Of a stretch of 64,000 nucleotides of DNA, positions 1 through 11,599 are shown one piece after another (within the stretch, counting starts at the first letter, position 1; every line of letters starts with the position of its first letter). The notes beneath the pieces were generated by a model. That model was not told the DNA's origin and searched no databases. It saw only the letters and a list, made by a program, of their open reading frames with translations. The DNA is taken from the NCBI RefSeq assembly GCF_022682495.2, contig NC_071394.1, forward strand, positions 26,508,470-26,572,469. The letters are read 5' to 3'. Source of the stretch: Desmodus rotundus (lineage: Eukaryota > Chordata > Mammalia > Chiroptera > Phyllostomidae). A program made the translations under genes and the position numbers.

Positions 1-1560
1 TCAAGGTGAGGTGGCAGAATTCTCAGGTTGGGACTTCTGTCAGTGATGAGAGTGGACAGAATGGCTACTCCTAAAAAAGACTGTTCTGACCCTCAAACCC
101 ATTCCTTAAGGGACTCACTGAGCTCCGTTGGGGTGAGCTGACTACCCTGGGCCAGCCAGAGGGAGTTGAAGGGTATGTGGTCTAGCCATTCAGCTCGATC
201 TCATCAGGTGGTCAGGCCTAACCTGGGATGGATTCAGGAAATCTGCCTCATTCCATTGACCAAAGGTCAGGTTCTCCTGGTTCTGAGAGGCAGCAAGACC
301 AGTTGTTTCAGAGTTCCTCCACCCTTCAGAGAACTGAAGTTCAAGTGCCTGGCAGGATTTGATACTACCAGAAAGCATCTCAGCTTCCAGGGACTGGACT
401 GAATCTCCAGGGACAGCATGCACAGTCTCCAGAATTCTTAGTACTTTTGGTGAATTACAGCTGATCCTTGATCTCTGATTGCTGTTCATTAAAGCAGATC
501 TTCCTGGCCTTCAAGAGAGGAATCAGGAAGGTAGAAGGTAGAATCGGGGGAGAAGTTAGGCCCCTTCAAGCTCTGTGGATCCTATGAAATGGAAGAGATT
601 GTCATGTTCACCAGTCCCCAGGCAGTGACTTGCAAACCATACCTCTCTCTAGCCCCTGCTTCTCTCCCAAATTCCACCTTTGCTGCCAGGCATTGCCACA
701 GGTGTGCCCAACCAGCACTCAGGCTCAGCAGATTTTGACTCATTATTCTTCCCTATTTCTCTAGACGGCACCTCCATTCTCCATTTTCAGCAACTTAGAG
801 TCACCAACTTAGACTCATTTTTCACCTCACTTTACTGCCATGAGGCTCAGTCATGAACTGTATATTCCTGGTTTGTTCATCTCGTTGATCCTCAGTCTCA
901 TCACCTATTTTTCTTAAAAATGCCTACCTTGTGGGGTTTCCATAGAGAGGCTGGATGCCAAGAGCTTGAATTTTATTTGAGAAACAAAGGAGGGAAAAGG
1001 GTGTTAACTTTTTTTGAGCACCAAGTGTCAGCTTCTATTAGACATTTTACAATGAAGCTTTAGACTTAATTACCATATCCCTCCCTCAGCTTTCACTTGT
1101 AAGTCCCATCATTTGTCTACGTGTATCTTATGCCAGGCAAACTAGACTTTATTCTTTCTTGTTTGAGCAAGCTTGAATGCTCTCCTATTCTTTGTTTATG
1201 ATCATACTCTTCCTTCTACCAGGCATGTATACCTCTCGAGGGTGAAATCTCACCATCTCTTAAGGTTCATCAGGGGTGTGCTGGCAAGTGTTGAACATCC
1301 AGCTCTGCAGACAGAAGGAGCCCTGATTTGTGTTTGCCAATTTTCATAGTGTAAATATTCCCACTATCGCCCATTTCAAGCTACCAACCTGACATCAACC
1401 GCCTCACAGAATTTCTGAAAACTGAGCTCTTCGCTCTCAGAGACCAGTGAGCTGGCTCTTGCACACCACTGAGTCTACAGTGTCACCTTGCTCGATATCC
1501 GCGACCTGTCATATGCTTTTCCTTCATTAGTGATTTGTACCCTCTCGTGAAAAGTCTTCT
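1..1560. other. Intergenic sequence, nothing recognised
   Basis: Open frames are short and resemble no family. No repeat is clear to me by eye. Sequence is mildly AT-rich and free of low-complexity tracts. Confidence 0.5.
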
Positions 1561-1900
1561 TCATTATATTATGGTTATAATGAATTGCTGTTAGCATTCT
1601 CATTAACTTTTTAAGGACATGAACTATGTATTACTCATCTATGTGTCCACAGGGCACATAGTTCTATTACTGTTCTATGTGTCCTAGAACAGTAACGATG
1701 TTCGATAAATTTTTGTTGCATTAGGCCAGTGATGAAAAGTATCACTGGCTCCTGATGCCGTGGTGGGGAGGATAAAAATGACATCAAGTATGTAAAGCAC
1801 TTACAGAGTGCTTGGTCCAGGGAATGCTCAATTAGTGGCAACTGATTTTACTGTCAACTGTGGCTTCTGGAACTAAGGGAGCACAACTTTCAAGTTCCAA

Positions 1901-2055
1901 CAATGGTTCTCCATCACTCCCACCCCCCAAATACGCACACGTTATAATCACCTGGGGAACTTTTACAAACCCTAATGCCCAGGCCAATTAATTGGGCATC
2001 TTTAGTTTTGAATGTCCCCTACTGACTTTGTTGTGCAGCAAATTCAAGAATCACT
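1901..2055. mobile_element. hAT-type (MER5-like) DNA transposon fragment
   Basis: Begins CAATGGTTCTCC and contains AATCACCTGGGGAACTTTTA followed by AATGCCCAGGCC, phrases typical of the short non-autonomous hAT-Charlie repeats of mammals. It ends near AAGAATCACTATCC, a degraded copy of the inverted terminal motif. Confidence 0.6.
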
Positions 2056-2059
2056 ATCC

Positions 2060-5055
2060 TATATGCTTCTAATTCTCTCCCTGGCTGATGAGTCAGGAGT
2101 GTCAAAAAGGAAATAGAGCTGGCTAGTCCTTTAAAAAAAATCCTCCTGTTCACAAAACAATTCCAGTAAAGAGGAGGAAAACTCGCTTGCAGGGCCACCT
2201 TATTTCGTCATCCTGTTGGGTGGAGTCACCTGGGAGTGGAGAGGCTGTGGGTGAGTAATACAACCTTCTGTAGGGGCAGGAGAGAAATACCTCTCTGTCA
2301 GCAGACTCCTGGAAGGGAAGCTTTACAAGCTGATGAATTTTCTAGGCATCTCATTTAAACTAGATTTGGTCCTTGTGATAATTTTTAGTGCACAGTAAAC
2401 CTAAGTAAGTTGTATTTTAATGAGCATAAGTGCATTTTCCCAGTTCTTTTGTTCCACGAGAATTTTGTAGTATTAAATTAACTGAGCTCTTAAGGCTCAG
2501 AATGATTCTTATTCTCATATTTATGGTGATGAGGATGGAGTTCAAGTCAAGACAATATGCATTTGCATCTTCCAGAAGCAGATATTGCTTTCCCCCTCAG
2601 AGTTGGTGAATCTGAAACAAAGTGGAATCTGATTGGTCCAAAGTGACACAGGGAGGTGCCAAACAGGAAGTAAAAGGTTCTTGTCCTAACCACTTGGCAC
2701 ACTTCATCTTTTATGTATATTTAGTTGTGGTTTTGTCATCTCTCTCTTGCTTGCGTGTGCGTGCTCACGTTCAAAGTAGTTGCCAAAAAAAGTCCTTTTT
2801 CTCAAAAGTAAATAAGGCAATTCTGCTATAATAGGTTACTCCCTTTGTTTTTCTTATGAGAATGTTAGCTTGCTGGTTCACTGTAAAGAAGGGGGTTGAG
2901 GAAGAGCAAAGAGTGGTGTCTGTGAGTGTGTTACAGAGTTAAATTTTAGAGGCCAAATATGCTGACTTTACTTGATGCCCCCTATGAATGAGTCTTTAAA
3001 AAGAATTTTTTAATTTATTTCTGAGGGCCTAGTAAATATGTATGGAAGTGTGAGGTGGCTAATGGAAATGCTTCCACTAGGGCTGCTGGCTCTGTTGGGC
3101 CACACCAGATGTTTTGCAAAAACCATGTTTATTCTACTCTTAGTCCAATTTGGAACTTTCTTATAGAGACTCTAGACTGTCTTTGAAATAAACACTTTTA
3201 GCTATGCTATTCAGTCAATTACTTGTTTTTTTCTTGTAATATTTGTTCATCATTAAAATATTTGGAATTTTTACACTAAAGTAAAGTGAACTTTGAGAAG
3301 AAACCTTGGCAGAAGATTTTAGATCAAGGCTCTATAATGCTACAAACCCTTCAAATTTACAGCTTTATCAGAACTCTGACTGCCATGTGACTCACAGCCT
3401 CGAAACTAGGACTTGCCCTTCTACTACATTTTCTCTGTTCTGACATGGTAAATTTATGGACATGTATGTGTGATACCAGCTTCCAGTATATCAAATTTAT
3501 TCCAGAGTACCACAAACAGGGACCACTAAATACCACTATAGGTAGAGTTCCAAATTAAGAATCAAGAAGCCTATATTATCCTAAATATCACAGTGATTTT
3601 GAGTTACAGATAAAGTTACAGGTCCGGCTACAGAATCAGACCTGACCAGAATATCTAGACTTTACTTGTTGCTACAAATCTAAAACGGGACAGTAGCAAC
3701 AGATGTGGATAAATTCCACGTTTGGGTCTTACGCATCATTCTGTGTTCTCTGCCCAAGGACTCTGCGGTCATCTGTCAGCCAGAGTCATTGTATAACTAT
3801 GGAGGGAGTATCTCAGACTCTTGTGTTCTTGAGAAAGTGGGAAGGGTTGTGCCTGTTCTCGGGTCTTTGAAATCCGAGCCCTGCCCAGAATCACAGTCAC
3901 TTACCGCGCCATTATGTTGCAGTAAGTGGTAAAAAAGGTGATAAACCAAGGTCCAGTTGGCTGCAAGGGTGAACTGGGACTAGGAAAAGAGGGAGGGGCT
4001 ATTGTTATTGAAAACTGGTCTGAAGGGAAGAAGTGCAATGGATGGGCCCAATTCTCTGAGTGCCTAAGGACCCTTTGGAAGTCTAATTAATTGTAGCTAC
4101 TAAGAAAGGAAGCATTTAATATACTGAAAAAGCAATAGACTTGCAAATATACCCCATTTTAACCCTGGGAACAGCCAGACAGAAACTGGCTCACATAGTT
4201 GGGTGCTCACCTGTTATGAGAGATGCTAAGAAGCAGAAATTCTAACTTCAGAAGAACTGGCATCCTCACAGCAAATAAGGGCGGGACATCCAATGTCCAC
4301 AGGTAAAAGAAAGACACTACTTATAAGTTAAGATTGGTTTTGACTGCATATAACCAACAAATAACATTGGCTTAAATAAGACAAAAGCTTGGGTTCTTTC
4401 CTAATCCTGTAGAAGAATCACTCTAAGGCTACTATGACAGTTGCTTGGTTTCAGGGACTCAGGCTTTGCTGCTCTCAGCACATGGTTTCCACCTCACAGT
4501 CTAACATGACTGCTTGAGATGCACCCAACAGGAAGGAAGAATGGAAGCAAGAGGAGGCAGAGGAGCTAAAGGTACATATCAGCTCTCTTTTTGGCAAGTT
4601 TCCCAGAAACTCTCTCCCATGAATATTACTTGGACATGACCGAGTCCACTTGGCTGCATATAGCTGCAAGGGAGCTTGGGAAATATGGTGTTTATAGCAG
4701 GTGGTCATGGGCCAGGTAAAATCTGGCAGTTCTGTTACAGATATTGAGGTAGGAACCCAGCAGTCTGCCACAACCTGAGCAATGTCAGTGCTGCTATTCA
4801 GGGTTGAGAGGCTGCCACAGTTTGGTGGAAAGACTAGAATTCAGGAAGCCTGGATCCTGTTCTCCCTTCAAGTGACATTAGGAATCTCATGTGTAAAATA
4901 GATATGTCATGGCTAAATTTTAAATGTTGTGACATGTGAGCATATAAAATAACCACTTGTTTAAAATATCTGCTGAGTTAGTTACCTGATCTAAAGCATA
5001 TAACTTATGAAATTCTAACATGCACATGAGAGAAAAATAGAACGGTCAAATCTTT
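2060..5055. other. Intergenic sequence, no gene or clear repeat
   Basis: Open frames up to 98 codons (for example 4475-4771 minus) lack any recognisable motif or splice support. No clear repeat, RNA gene or low-complexity tract was noted. Confidence 0.5.
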
Positions 5056-5059
5056 AAGG

Positions 5060-5430
5060 TGAAAGGGACGTTCAGGATGTCTAATTCAACCTCTCTCCCA
5101 ATGTAGGAACTCTGCCACAGTAATCCTGACAGATGGTCCCCCGTCTTGCACTTAAGTACTCCTTGAGTGTGTTATTTTGCACTTCCATTGATAGACAGCT
5201 ATGACTGTCAGATAACTTATCTGGGTGGTCATCTAAAAACTGCCTCCCACGAACCCCTGTCTCCTGAAACAGCAGAGAACAAAGCCATACTTTCCTCTTC
5301 GTGGCAGTCCTTCAACCATTGAAGGGCAGCTCTTATGTCATCCCTTACTGTTCTCCGCTTCAAGCTAAACATTCCTGATGGTTGCACCTGTTTCTTAAAT
5401 AACCAAGTGTCCATCTCTCTCTCATTTGGG
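5060..5430 (-). mobile_element. L3/CR1-like LINE fragment
   Basis: The + strand reads like the reverse complement of a CR1-type 3' region: a 'gaagggac..tctaattcaacc' start, then 'gacagatggtc', 'tagacagct', 'cttcaaccattgaagggc' and 'ttctccgcttcaagctaaacatt'. A second copy of the same family lies at 51635-52545. Old and diverged, with no reading frame. Confidence 0.5.
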
Positions 5431-5445
5431 TATCTTTGTCTGCAT

Positions 5446-5719
5446 CAGTATTTCTAAAACCCTCATTGACTATGACCCACAGAAAGAAATTTTATTTATC
5501 ATGAATACACATATACAGGCATGTAACTGAAACAGAAGTTTCATAAAACAATACATAAGCTTCTTAGCTGCCATGTAAACATATATTTTCCAATTCAACT
5601 CCATTCTGTTGAATCCTACTGTGTTGTTCTATTTTATTTTTTTAAAGGCTGATTGCTATCCACTAAATGGATTTCATACTCACTCATGGGTGGCAACCCA
5701 CAGTCTGAAAAACCACTAC
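5446..5719. mobile_element. Old hAT-type MER DNA transposon remnant
   Basis: The left end CAGTATTTCTAAAACC and right end CAGTCTGAAAAACCACTAC form a degraded inverted terminal pair. Internal phrases 'tgacccacagaaagaaatttta', 'gaaacagaagtttcataaaac' and 'gggtggcaacccacag' are typical of this group. No transposase frame. Confidence 0.5.
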
Positions 5720-5724
5720 TCCAG

Positions 5725-7185
5725 ATGCACTCTGGCCTATTAATATTCTTAGAAGGTGGCACCTCACTATTACAGGCTGATATGAGTGAGCAAAAAGGGC
5801 TTCTATTTCCTGAGTTCAGAACTGGTGTCTTTATTTTAATCTAAATGCATTAAGTTTTAAAGTAACACCATCACACCATTGGCTGGAGATCCGAGGCAGT
5901 TATAACTGATTCTTTCCATATGAACAGCTTCCAAGTTTGCTCTCCTCCATCCTCTGCTTGTGCAGTTGATTTTTTTAAAACCTAAATGCAGAGCTTTAAT
6001 TTAATCCTGTTCAACTTCATCTTTTTTAGTTTCAACTTTTTTCAATGTTTCAAAAAATTTTTGGATAAGTTTCGCCATCAATCTTTCCAACTTTATAACA
6101 TATGCATGTTTTATAAGTACACTTAATATAGAATAAAAATGTTTTGTATAATGGTTTGCTTCTCAAAAGATGACTGTTTACCTAAAGTAAGTCTCTGCTT
6201 CTATTATAGTCATTAATAAACAAATGGTTGGAAAACAAGCACAAAAGATATAAACCTATGGTACTGGACAAGAAAATAAAAGTTCTGGAAGGTTGAATTT
6301 GAGATTATTATTTTTCATATAGGTTTTCTAGTTGAACTCGATTTAGATAACGTTTACTCATTATATGGCAAGAGAATGCCAGCACTCTGACTTCAGGAGC
6401 ATTCAATTTGTGAGGGTCTAACACATATGGAGTATAATGCTGAGGCCTGGGAAACTCTCCCCAGAAACCCTGGAGATATAGACACGTGGTACCATCTCTC
6501 CTGGATAGGAGGTAAGGCAGGGCAAGTGTACAAGATTTTCATTGATTTATTCATCTATTTTATTCTACAGGTACTTGTTGTACCCAACACAGAGGAACAA
6601 AACAGGGAGTCCTAAATCAGGCTGTGGGAGTATGGGGGACAGAGGAAATGGTAAGCAGGGAGGTCAAAGACATCGCCTCCTACTTAGGGAGGAGGCAGCC
6701 TGTACTCACCAGCCACCAAGTCTCACTGAGCTCAAGAAATAAGGCCTTAAGAGTTGGTAAGAGTTACCCAAACAAAGAGTAAGCCACATGCCAGAAGAAT
6801 CAGAAGTGAGAAAAACATGACTACTTAATGGACAGCAGAGGACAAGAACCCTCCTAGAGTACTGCAAGCAGACATGGTTTGGAACACATTGATTGCAAGG
6901 CATGGATGCACCACAATTCCAGACTAAGACTGCGAGGAGGAAAACAGAGATGGCCTCTGTCTGTCAAAGACACCCGTCTGTCTCCTGAGGATCCTGCGGA
7001 GTTTAGGGGCCGCCTGAGGACACAACACATTCGCTACCCTTCAGTCCTAATCTCTTATTGGATTCACGGAAGGTAAAAAAAGCTGTTGGCCAGAGCAAAA
7101 GGAGAAATGCAGAAGAGATGACGTTAACAAGAAAGGGTATACTTTTCTTTTGATCTTCACTCCAAATTCCAGACTCAGAACAACA
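5725..7185. other. Intergenic sequence, nothing firm
   Basis: A short stretch near 6537-6605 faintly resembles a LINE tail ('ttcattgatttattcatc'). Nothing else is recognisable and no frame is convincing. Confidence 0.4.
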
Positions 7186-7189
7186 GAAA

Positions 7190-7510
7190 ATATTTTTTTT
7201 TCTTTTTCCTTGATTTTTCTCTCTTTTTAAAAAAAATTGTCAGGTTTGTTTGTTTAATTAGTAATTGAATTCTTCATGGTCCAAACACTCAAAAAGTTTT
7301 AAAAAGATGGGTGGTCAAGTTCCTTCCTTCCTCACCACCTGCCACCCAATTTCTCTTCCCAGTGACAACTAATGTTACCAGGTTGTTTTTATATTTCCAG
7401 AAACAGTGTATGTCCATCCAGCAATATACCCTCACATCTCTTTTAAAGTCAAATGGCAGCATGATATGCACACAGACAACAGATAGTGTTTTGTTCTTTC
7501 TTTCATAGAA
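7190..7510 (-). mobile_element. L1M 3' end fragment
   Basis: Contains the reverse-complement L1 3' UTR pattern: 'ccacccaatttctcttcccagtgacaactaatgttacc', then a 'tccagaaacagtgtatg' and 'aaatggcagcatgatatgca' stretch. Diverged, so an old mammalian L1. The small frames through it are remnants. Confidence 0.5.
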
Positions 7511-8852
7511 TTGACCAGGCCCAAAGGGGGGAAACACTTTTAATTGGATGAGAGGAGACTGGTCTTCAAGAAATTAAAAAACTAGTAAATATCAAGAACA
7601 CAGCCCCCCCAATTTAAAAATACATATGTATCTATTTTTGCCTCCCTCTTACTATTTATGTATCTCTACTTCTCAGGAAGAAACAAGAATGTATAGGGGA
7701 AAAAGTATAAAGGGAAATATTGTTGGGTCTTCTTAAAGATATTTTCTAAAATTCTTGATTATACAAAAGCTTGCAATCTTTAGCTGTCAAATATAAGAAG
7801 CGTGATAAAAGAACACTGGGAAGAGTTATGCTTTGTACTTAAAATATTATGCAAGCCTGAGAATTCAGAAAGCAACACATGACTCTCTGTGCAACCTTCA
7901 GAAATATTAACAATCTGTACTGACAACAGGACCATCTAATTTTCTCTTTTATGCTACCAGATTGATGTGAAAACTGGGGAAAGAATGTTCAGGGTGACAT
8001 GAATAGAAATAACATTATAAATGAGTAACAGGATGATTAAAGCATGAAGGCTTCTACATTGAGATAATGGTAATGCTATGTGTAGTGTTAGCTAATGAGT
8101 TGGTTAAGAACAATTGGCCTCAGTGACTATTGTGCATTTCAATAAGAAACACTGTTTTGCTTTGCTAAACTGAGAAGAGAATTATCATGGAGCTTGTGAA
8201 ATAGATTCTGGCCAGCAAAAGTGAAATGACAAATCAGAGAACCCATTGTGAATGAGTCCTCCAGAGGCAATTCTCCCCTCCACACTACGGAATCCCTAGA
8301 GATTCATAGAGAGAGGGCAGATCTCCCTTCACTTACATTTCCTTTCCAAAACCTTTTACTAAATGAGAAAATCTGACATAATGTATTGAACTCAATCTGT
8401 TCTTAACTAGAAACAATATTCCCCAGCTTGAGGGATCACGTACCTTCTTCATCAGACCTGACCCCTGAGAACTTTTGGCAGTTTCTAAAAATCAAACCCA
8501 CCCTGAAAGTGGAAGAATTTGTCAACCTGATAATGTTCTGAAGAAATTGCCATGGATTCAGAAATTAATTCCACAGGGAGAATTCGAGAAACCTTGTGAG
8601 CTAAGTCAGCAGCGTTGAATTAATGTGTGGTGGTGTGGCGTCATTGTCTCCCAAGTTACTTTGAAGGGGACTTGCTCATTTAAATGGTTAAGTTCTGAGA
8701 GATTTGCTAAAAACCAGTATCATTACTTTTATAGTCAAACCCAATCTTCTAGGCTTAAAGAATGATGACAAGAAGCAAATTCAAGAACTATCTTGCAACT
8801 GGACATTGATTTTCAAATTAGCTAATTTTCCAATTGAATCATAATTACGTAT
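7511..8852. other. Intergenic sequence, nothing recognised
   Basis: AT-rich unique sequence, with no gene, RNA or clear repeat. Confidence 0.45.
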
Positions 8853-8867
8853 AAAAAGAATGCATAC

Positions 8868-9074
8868 GCCCTGGCTGGTGTAGCTCAGTGGATTGAGTGC
8901 CAGCATGCAAACCAAAGGGTCTCCAGTTCTGTTCTGGTCAGGACACATGCCTGGGTTGCGGGCCAGGTCCCCAGTTGGGGGGCACACAAGAGACGTCCAT
9001 GCATTGATGTTTCTCTCCCTCTCTTTTTCCCATCCTTCCCCCCTCTCTAAAAATAAATAAATAAAATCTTTAAA
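8868..9074 (+). mobile_element. VES-type tRNA-derived SINE (bat)
   Basis: The head CCCTGGCTGGTGTAGCTCAG carries a polymerase III A box, followed by a degenerate B box, a GGCCAGGTCCCCAG body, a CT-rich region and an AAATAAATAAATAAAATC tail. It is flanked by a perfect 14-bp target-site duplication AAAAAGAATGCATA at 8853-8866 and 9075-9088. Confidence 0.93.
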
Positions 9075-9089
9075 AAAAAGAATGCATAA

Positions 9090-10665
9090 AAACAAAAATG
9101 GAAGGAAATTTACCAGAACTTTAAGATGGATCAGATTATAGGGAATTTTATCCTCTATTCCTGTAAAGTTTACTTCCTGCATTTTCCACAATGATTATGC
9201 AATACTTTGGTTATCAAGATCAAAGAGAAAAGTTTAAAATTGACAAAATTATCTTTCTGTCTGTATAGTATTCAACCCCCACCCCCCGCCACTTACCCTC
9301 CTTTGATGGGATCTCATCCTAAACATTTTTGAGCTTGTCTCCCAAGTTTCATTTTATTGTTCTCAACATCAGTTTGCTAGGTAGACTAGTCAAGAAAATG
9401 AGAAATAAGAACTGAAATACAAATTACCTTTTTGTAACATAGGTTTTCCTCCCCCTCTATTACAAAGCAATATGAATACACCTTCACTCTTAGCCACCTT
9501 AAGGGCAAAGTGAACCCAGGTGTTCCCTTTTGTGTCTTCCCTAACAGGTAAACAGTAGGTGGGACTCCATTTTCCCTTCAGTAACCTCTGCTCCCCCTTT
9601 CCCTCTCCTCACAAGTAATTAAGCCTCCTTCTTTCATATACTGGATATTTAGAGCTGTAAATGGTGCCCTGCCTTTTACCCAGGGAAATAATTTCTGCAC
9701 GTTGTAACCATCCTGCCAGCCATTCAGGAAGTTGGCCCCAGGTTCTTTCCTCCAGCTTGTTGGCCCGCCCTTCTGGGGCTCAGAGAACACCCTTCAGGAA
9801 TATTCTAGACTGCAGGTGGCAGGTGGGGGGGATGGGGTGGGCAACGGCTACTCCGGCTGCCCTTGGTGTTGGGACACTCAAAGAGGAGAACAGTGACTCC
9901 TCTGCCAGGTAAAATCCCAACCTTCTCCCTAGGTCTGTTGTGGAAAAGATTCCCAGGATTCCTTCCTCCTCCAAATCCATAGCCCCAGTGCCGGAATGGG
10001 GCCCTGAGAAGTCTCTGTTCCAGTTCCTGGAGAGGGAGTTGAACGCAGTGAGCCCCAGTGCCTCAAAAAGGCTGGGATTCCAGTTCCAGTTTTAACTAAT
10101 ATCCTTCAGGGTATATGAGGACACCTGGGAGAACCTTCTCTCAGGCCTCATTAGCAAAGAGAGTTGCGCTTTTTCAGGGCCGGTCTGTATTTTATCTCGG
10201 AATTGTGAATCTTGTAACAGTTCCCACAACTTACTAGGAGATTTAGCAACAAATTTCTAACCTCCCTGTAGCAAATACCTGGGGCTTTAGGGTATGTATT
10301 TTGTACTAATCTTGCTCCGGTTCCCAACTTAACTTTACTATCTTTATTTTCCTTTTTGTCATTTTTCTTGCTTTTTTTTTTTGTAGTATTGTTCTTACTC
10401 GTTTTATCTTGTTATATTGTATATCCCTTTAAAACTTCTTAATATCTTTTTCTGAAACAAAATAGAATATAAATAAAGTCAATCAATTTTTAAAATATAT
10501 ATGTGAAGAGTGTTTATTTTTCTACTTATTTCTGTCTTATCACAGCTTCCCCCTGAATCCAAACATGGATCCCCACTCTACCATTCTGATTATGCACATA
10601 AACTGTAAAAATTTGGTATAATTCAGTTATAAAATTCTTGTGAGCAAGGGTCAGGTGTGTAATAT
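9090..10665. other. Intergenic sequence, nothing recognised
   Basis: Small C-rich and T-rich runs (9276-9290, 10369-10383). A short frame at 9661-9912 has no family resemblance. No repeat is clear. Confidence 0.4.
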
Positions 10666-10667
10666 GT

Positions 10668-10832
10668 CGTACAGGAGTGGTAGAAGGAAAGATTCTGGGC
10701 AGAAAGTTCCATTCCAGCTCTGCTCATACTAGGTGTTTGACCTTGGGCAGGGCCCTTCTTTCTGGATCTCACTTTCCTTGTTTATAAAACAAAGAGGTCG
10801 GACCAGGTCACCTTTAAAATCTTTTCCAGCTC
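10668..10832 (+). mobile_element. MIR SINE
   Basis: Core MIR phrases in order: 'ttccagctctgctcatac', 'tgtttgaccttgggcag', then 'tcactttccttgtttataaaac'. Old and diverged. Confidence 0.75.
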
Positions 10833-11412
10833 TGAAATTCATTGACTCCTGACCCATTGTGGGCGCTTAATAAATAACAAGCACACTTCCCGAGAACCTC
10901 AAGAATGATTTGCATTCAGACACTTCGATCAACATTTGCTTGGCATTCATCTGGAATATGGCTGCTCAGAGGACAAATCAGAGCTGGCCCCTGTGGGTCC
11001 CGGGAGGCTTCAGACCTGAAGGGAAGACTTACACACTTGTTTGTCCCCACTGTCTGTGGGTTCCAAGTTATTACAAAATCACTAGAAACTGAAACTCCTT
11101 GCCAGGACAAAGAACCAAAAGCACAGGAGGAAAAACTGGCATTCATGAGAAAAAGAGTTCATCTACTTTTAGAAAAATAAAATTGTGTAATCCTTTAGAG
11201 TAGAAAGGGATAGAGAATTTTTTAAATTCAGTTTTTATTTTAACAGAAGTAACATATTTAAGGATATAAAAGATAGTATGTATTATTTAGTTTAGCCACA
11301 AGTGACTATGCTTGGTATACTTTCCCTTTAAAATTAATCATTGTTAATTATAAATATGCTGCTGAATTTTTGTTCTACAGTGTTTGCACTTTTTTAATCC
11401 TCCCCTGAGGAT

Positions 11413-11595
11413 ATGTTTATTGATTTTTTTTTTTTAGGGAGAGAAAAAGGGGGAGAGAGAAACATCAATTTGTTGTTCCACTTATTTATTTATTCATAAG
11501 CTGATTCTTGTATGTGCCCTGAACGGGAATCAAACCTGTCACCTTTGTGTATCAGGGACAATGCTCTAACCAGCTGAGCTACTGGGCCAGGGCTC
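11413..11595 (-). mobile_element. tRNA-derived SINE, VES-related
   Basis: Reverse orientation: 'ttagggagagaaaaaggggg', 'agagaaacatcaattt', 'tgtgccctgaacgggaatcaaacc' (B box complement) and 'aaccagctgagctac' (A box complement), ending 'gggccagggct'. More diverged than the other copies. Confidence 0.85.
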
Positions 11596-11599
11596 GCTG

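Noticed and set aside
8781..9191. 136-codon minus frame, and similar frames at 20707-21066, 23418-23648, 38576-38923 and 54723-55004
   Set aside because: They run largely through tRNA-derived SINE sequence and repeat the same SINE-encoded phrases.
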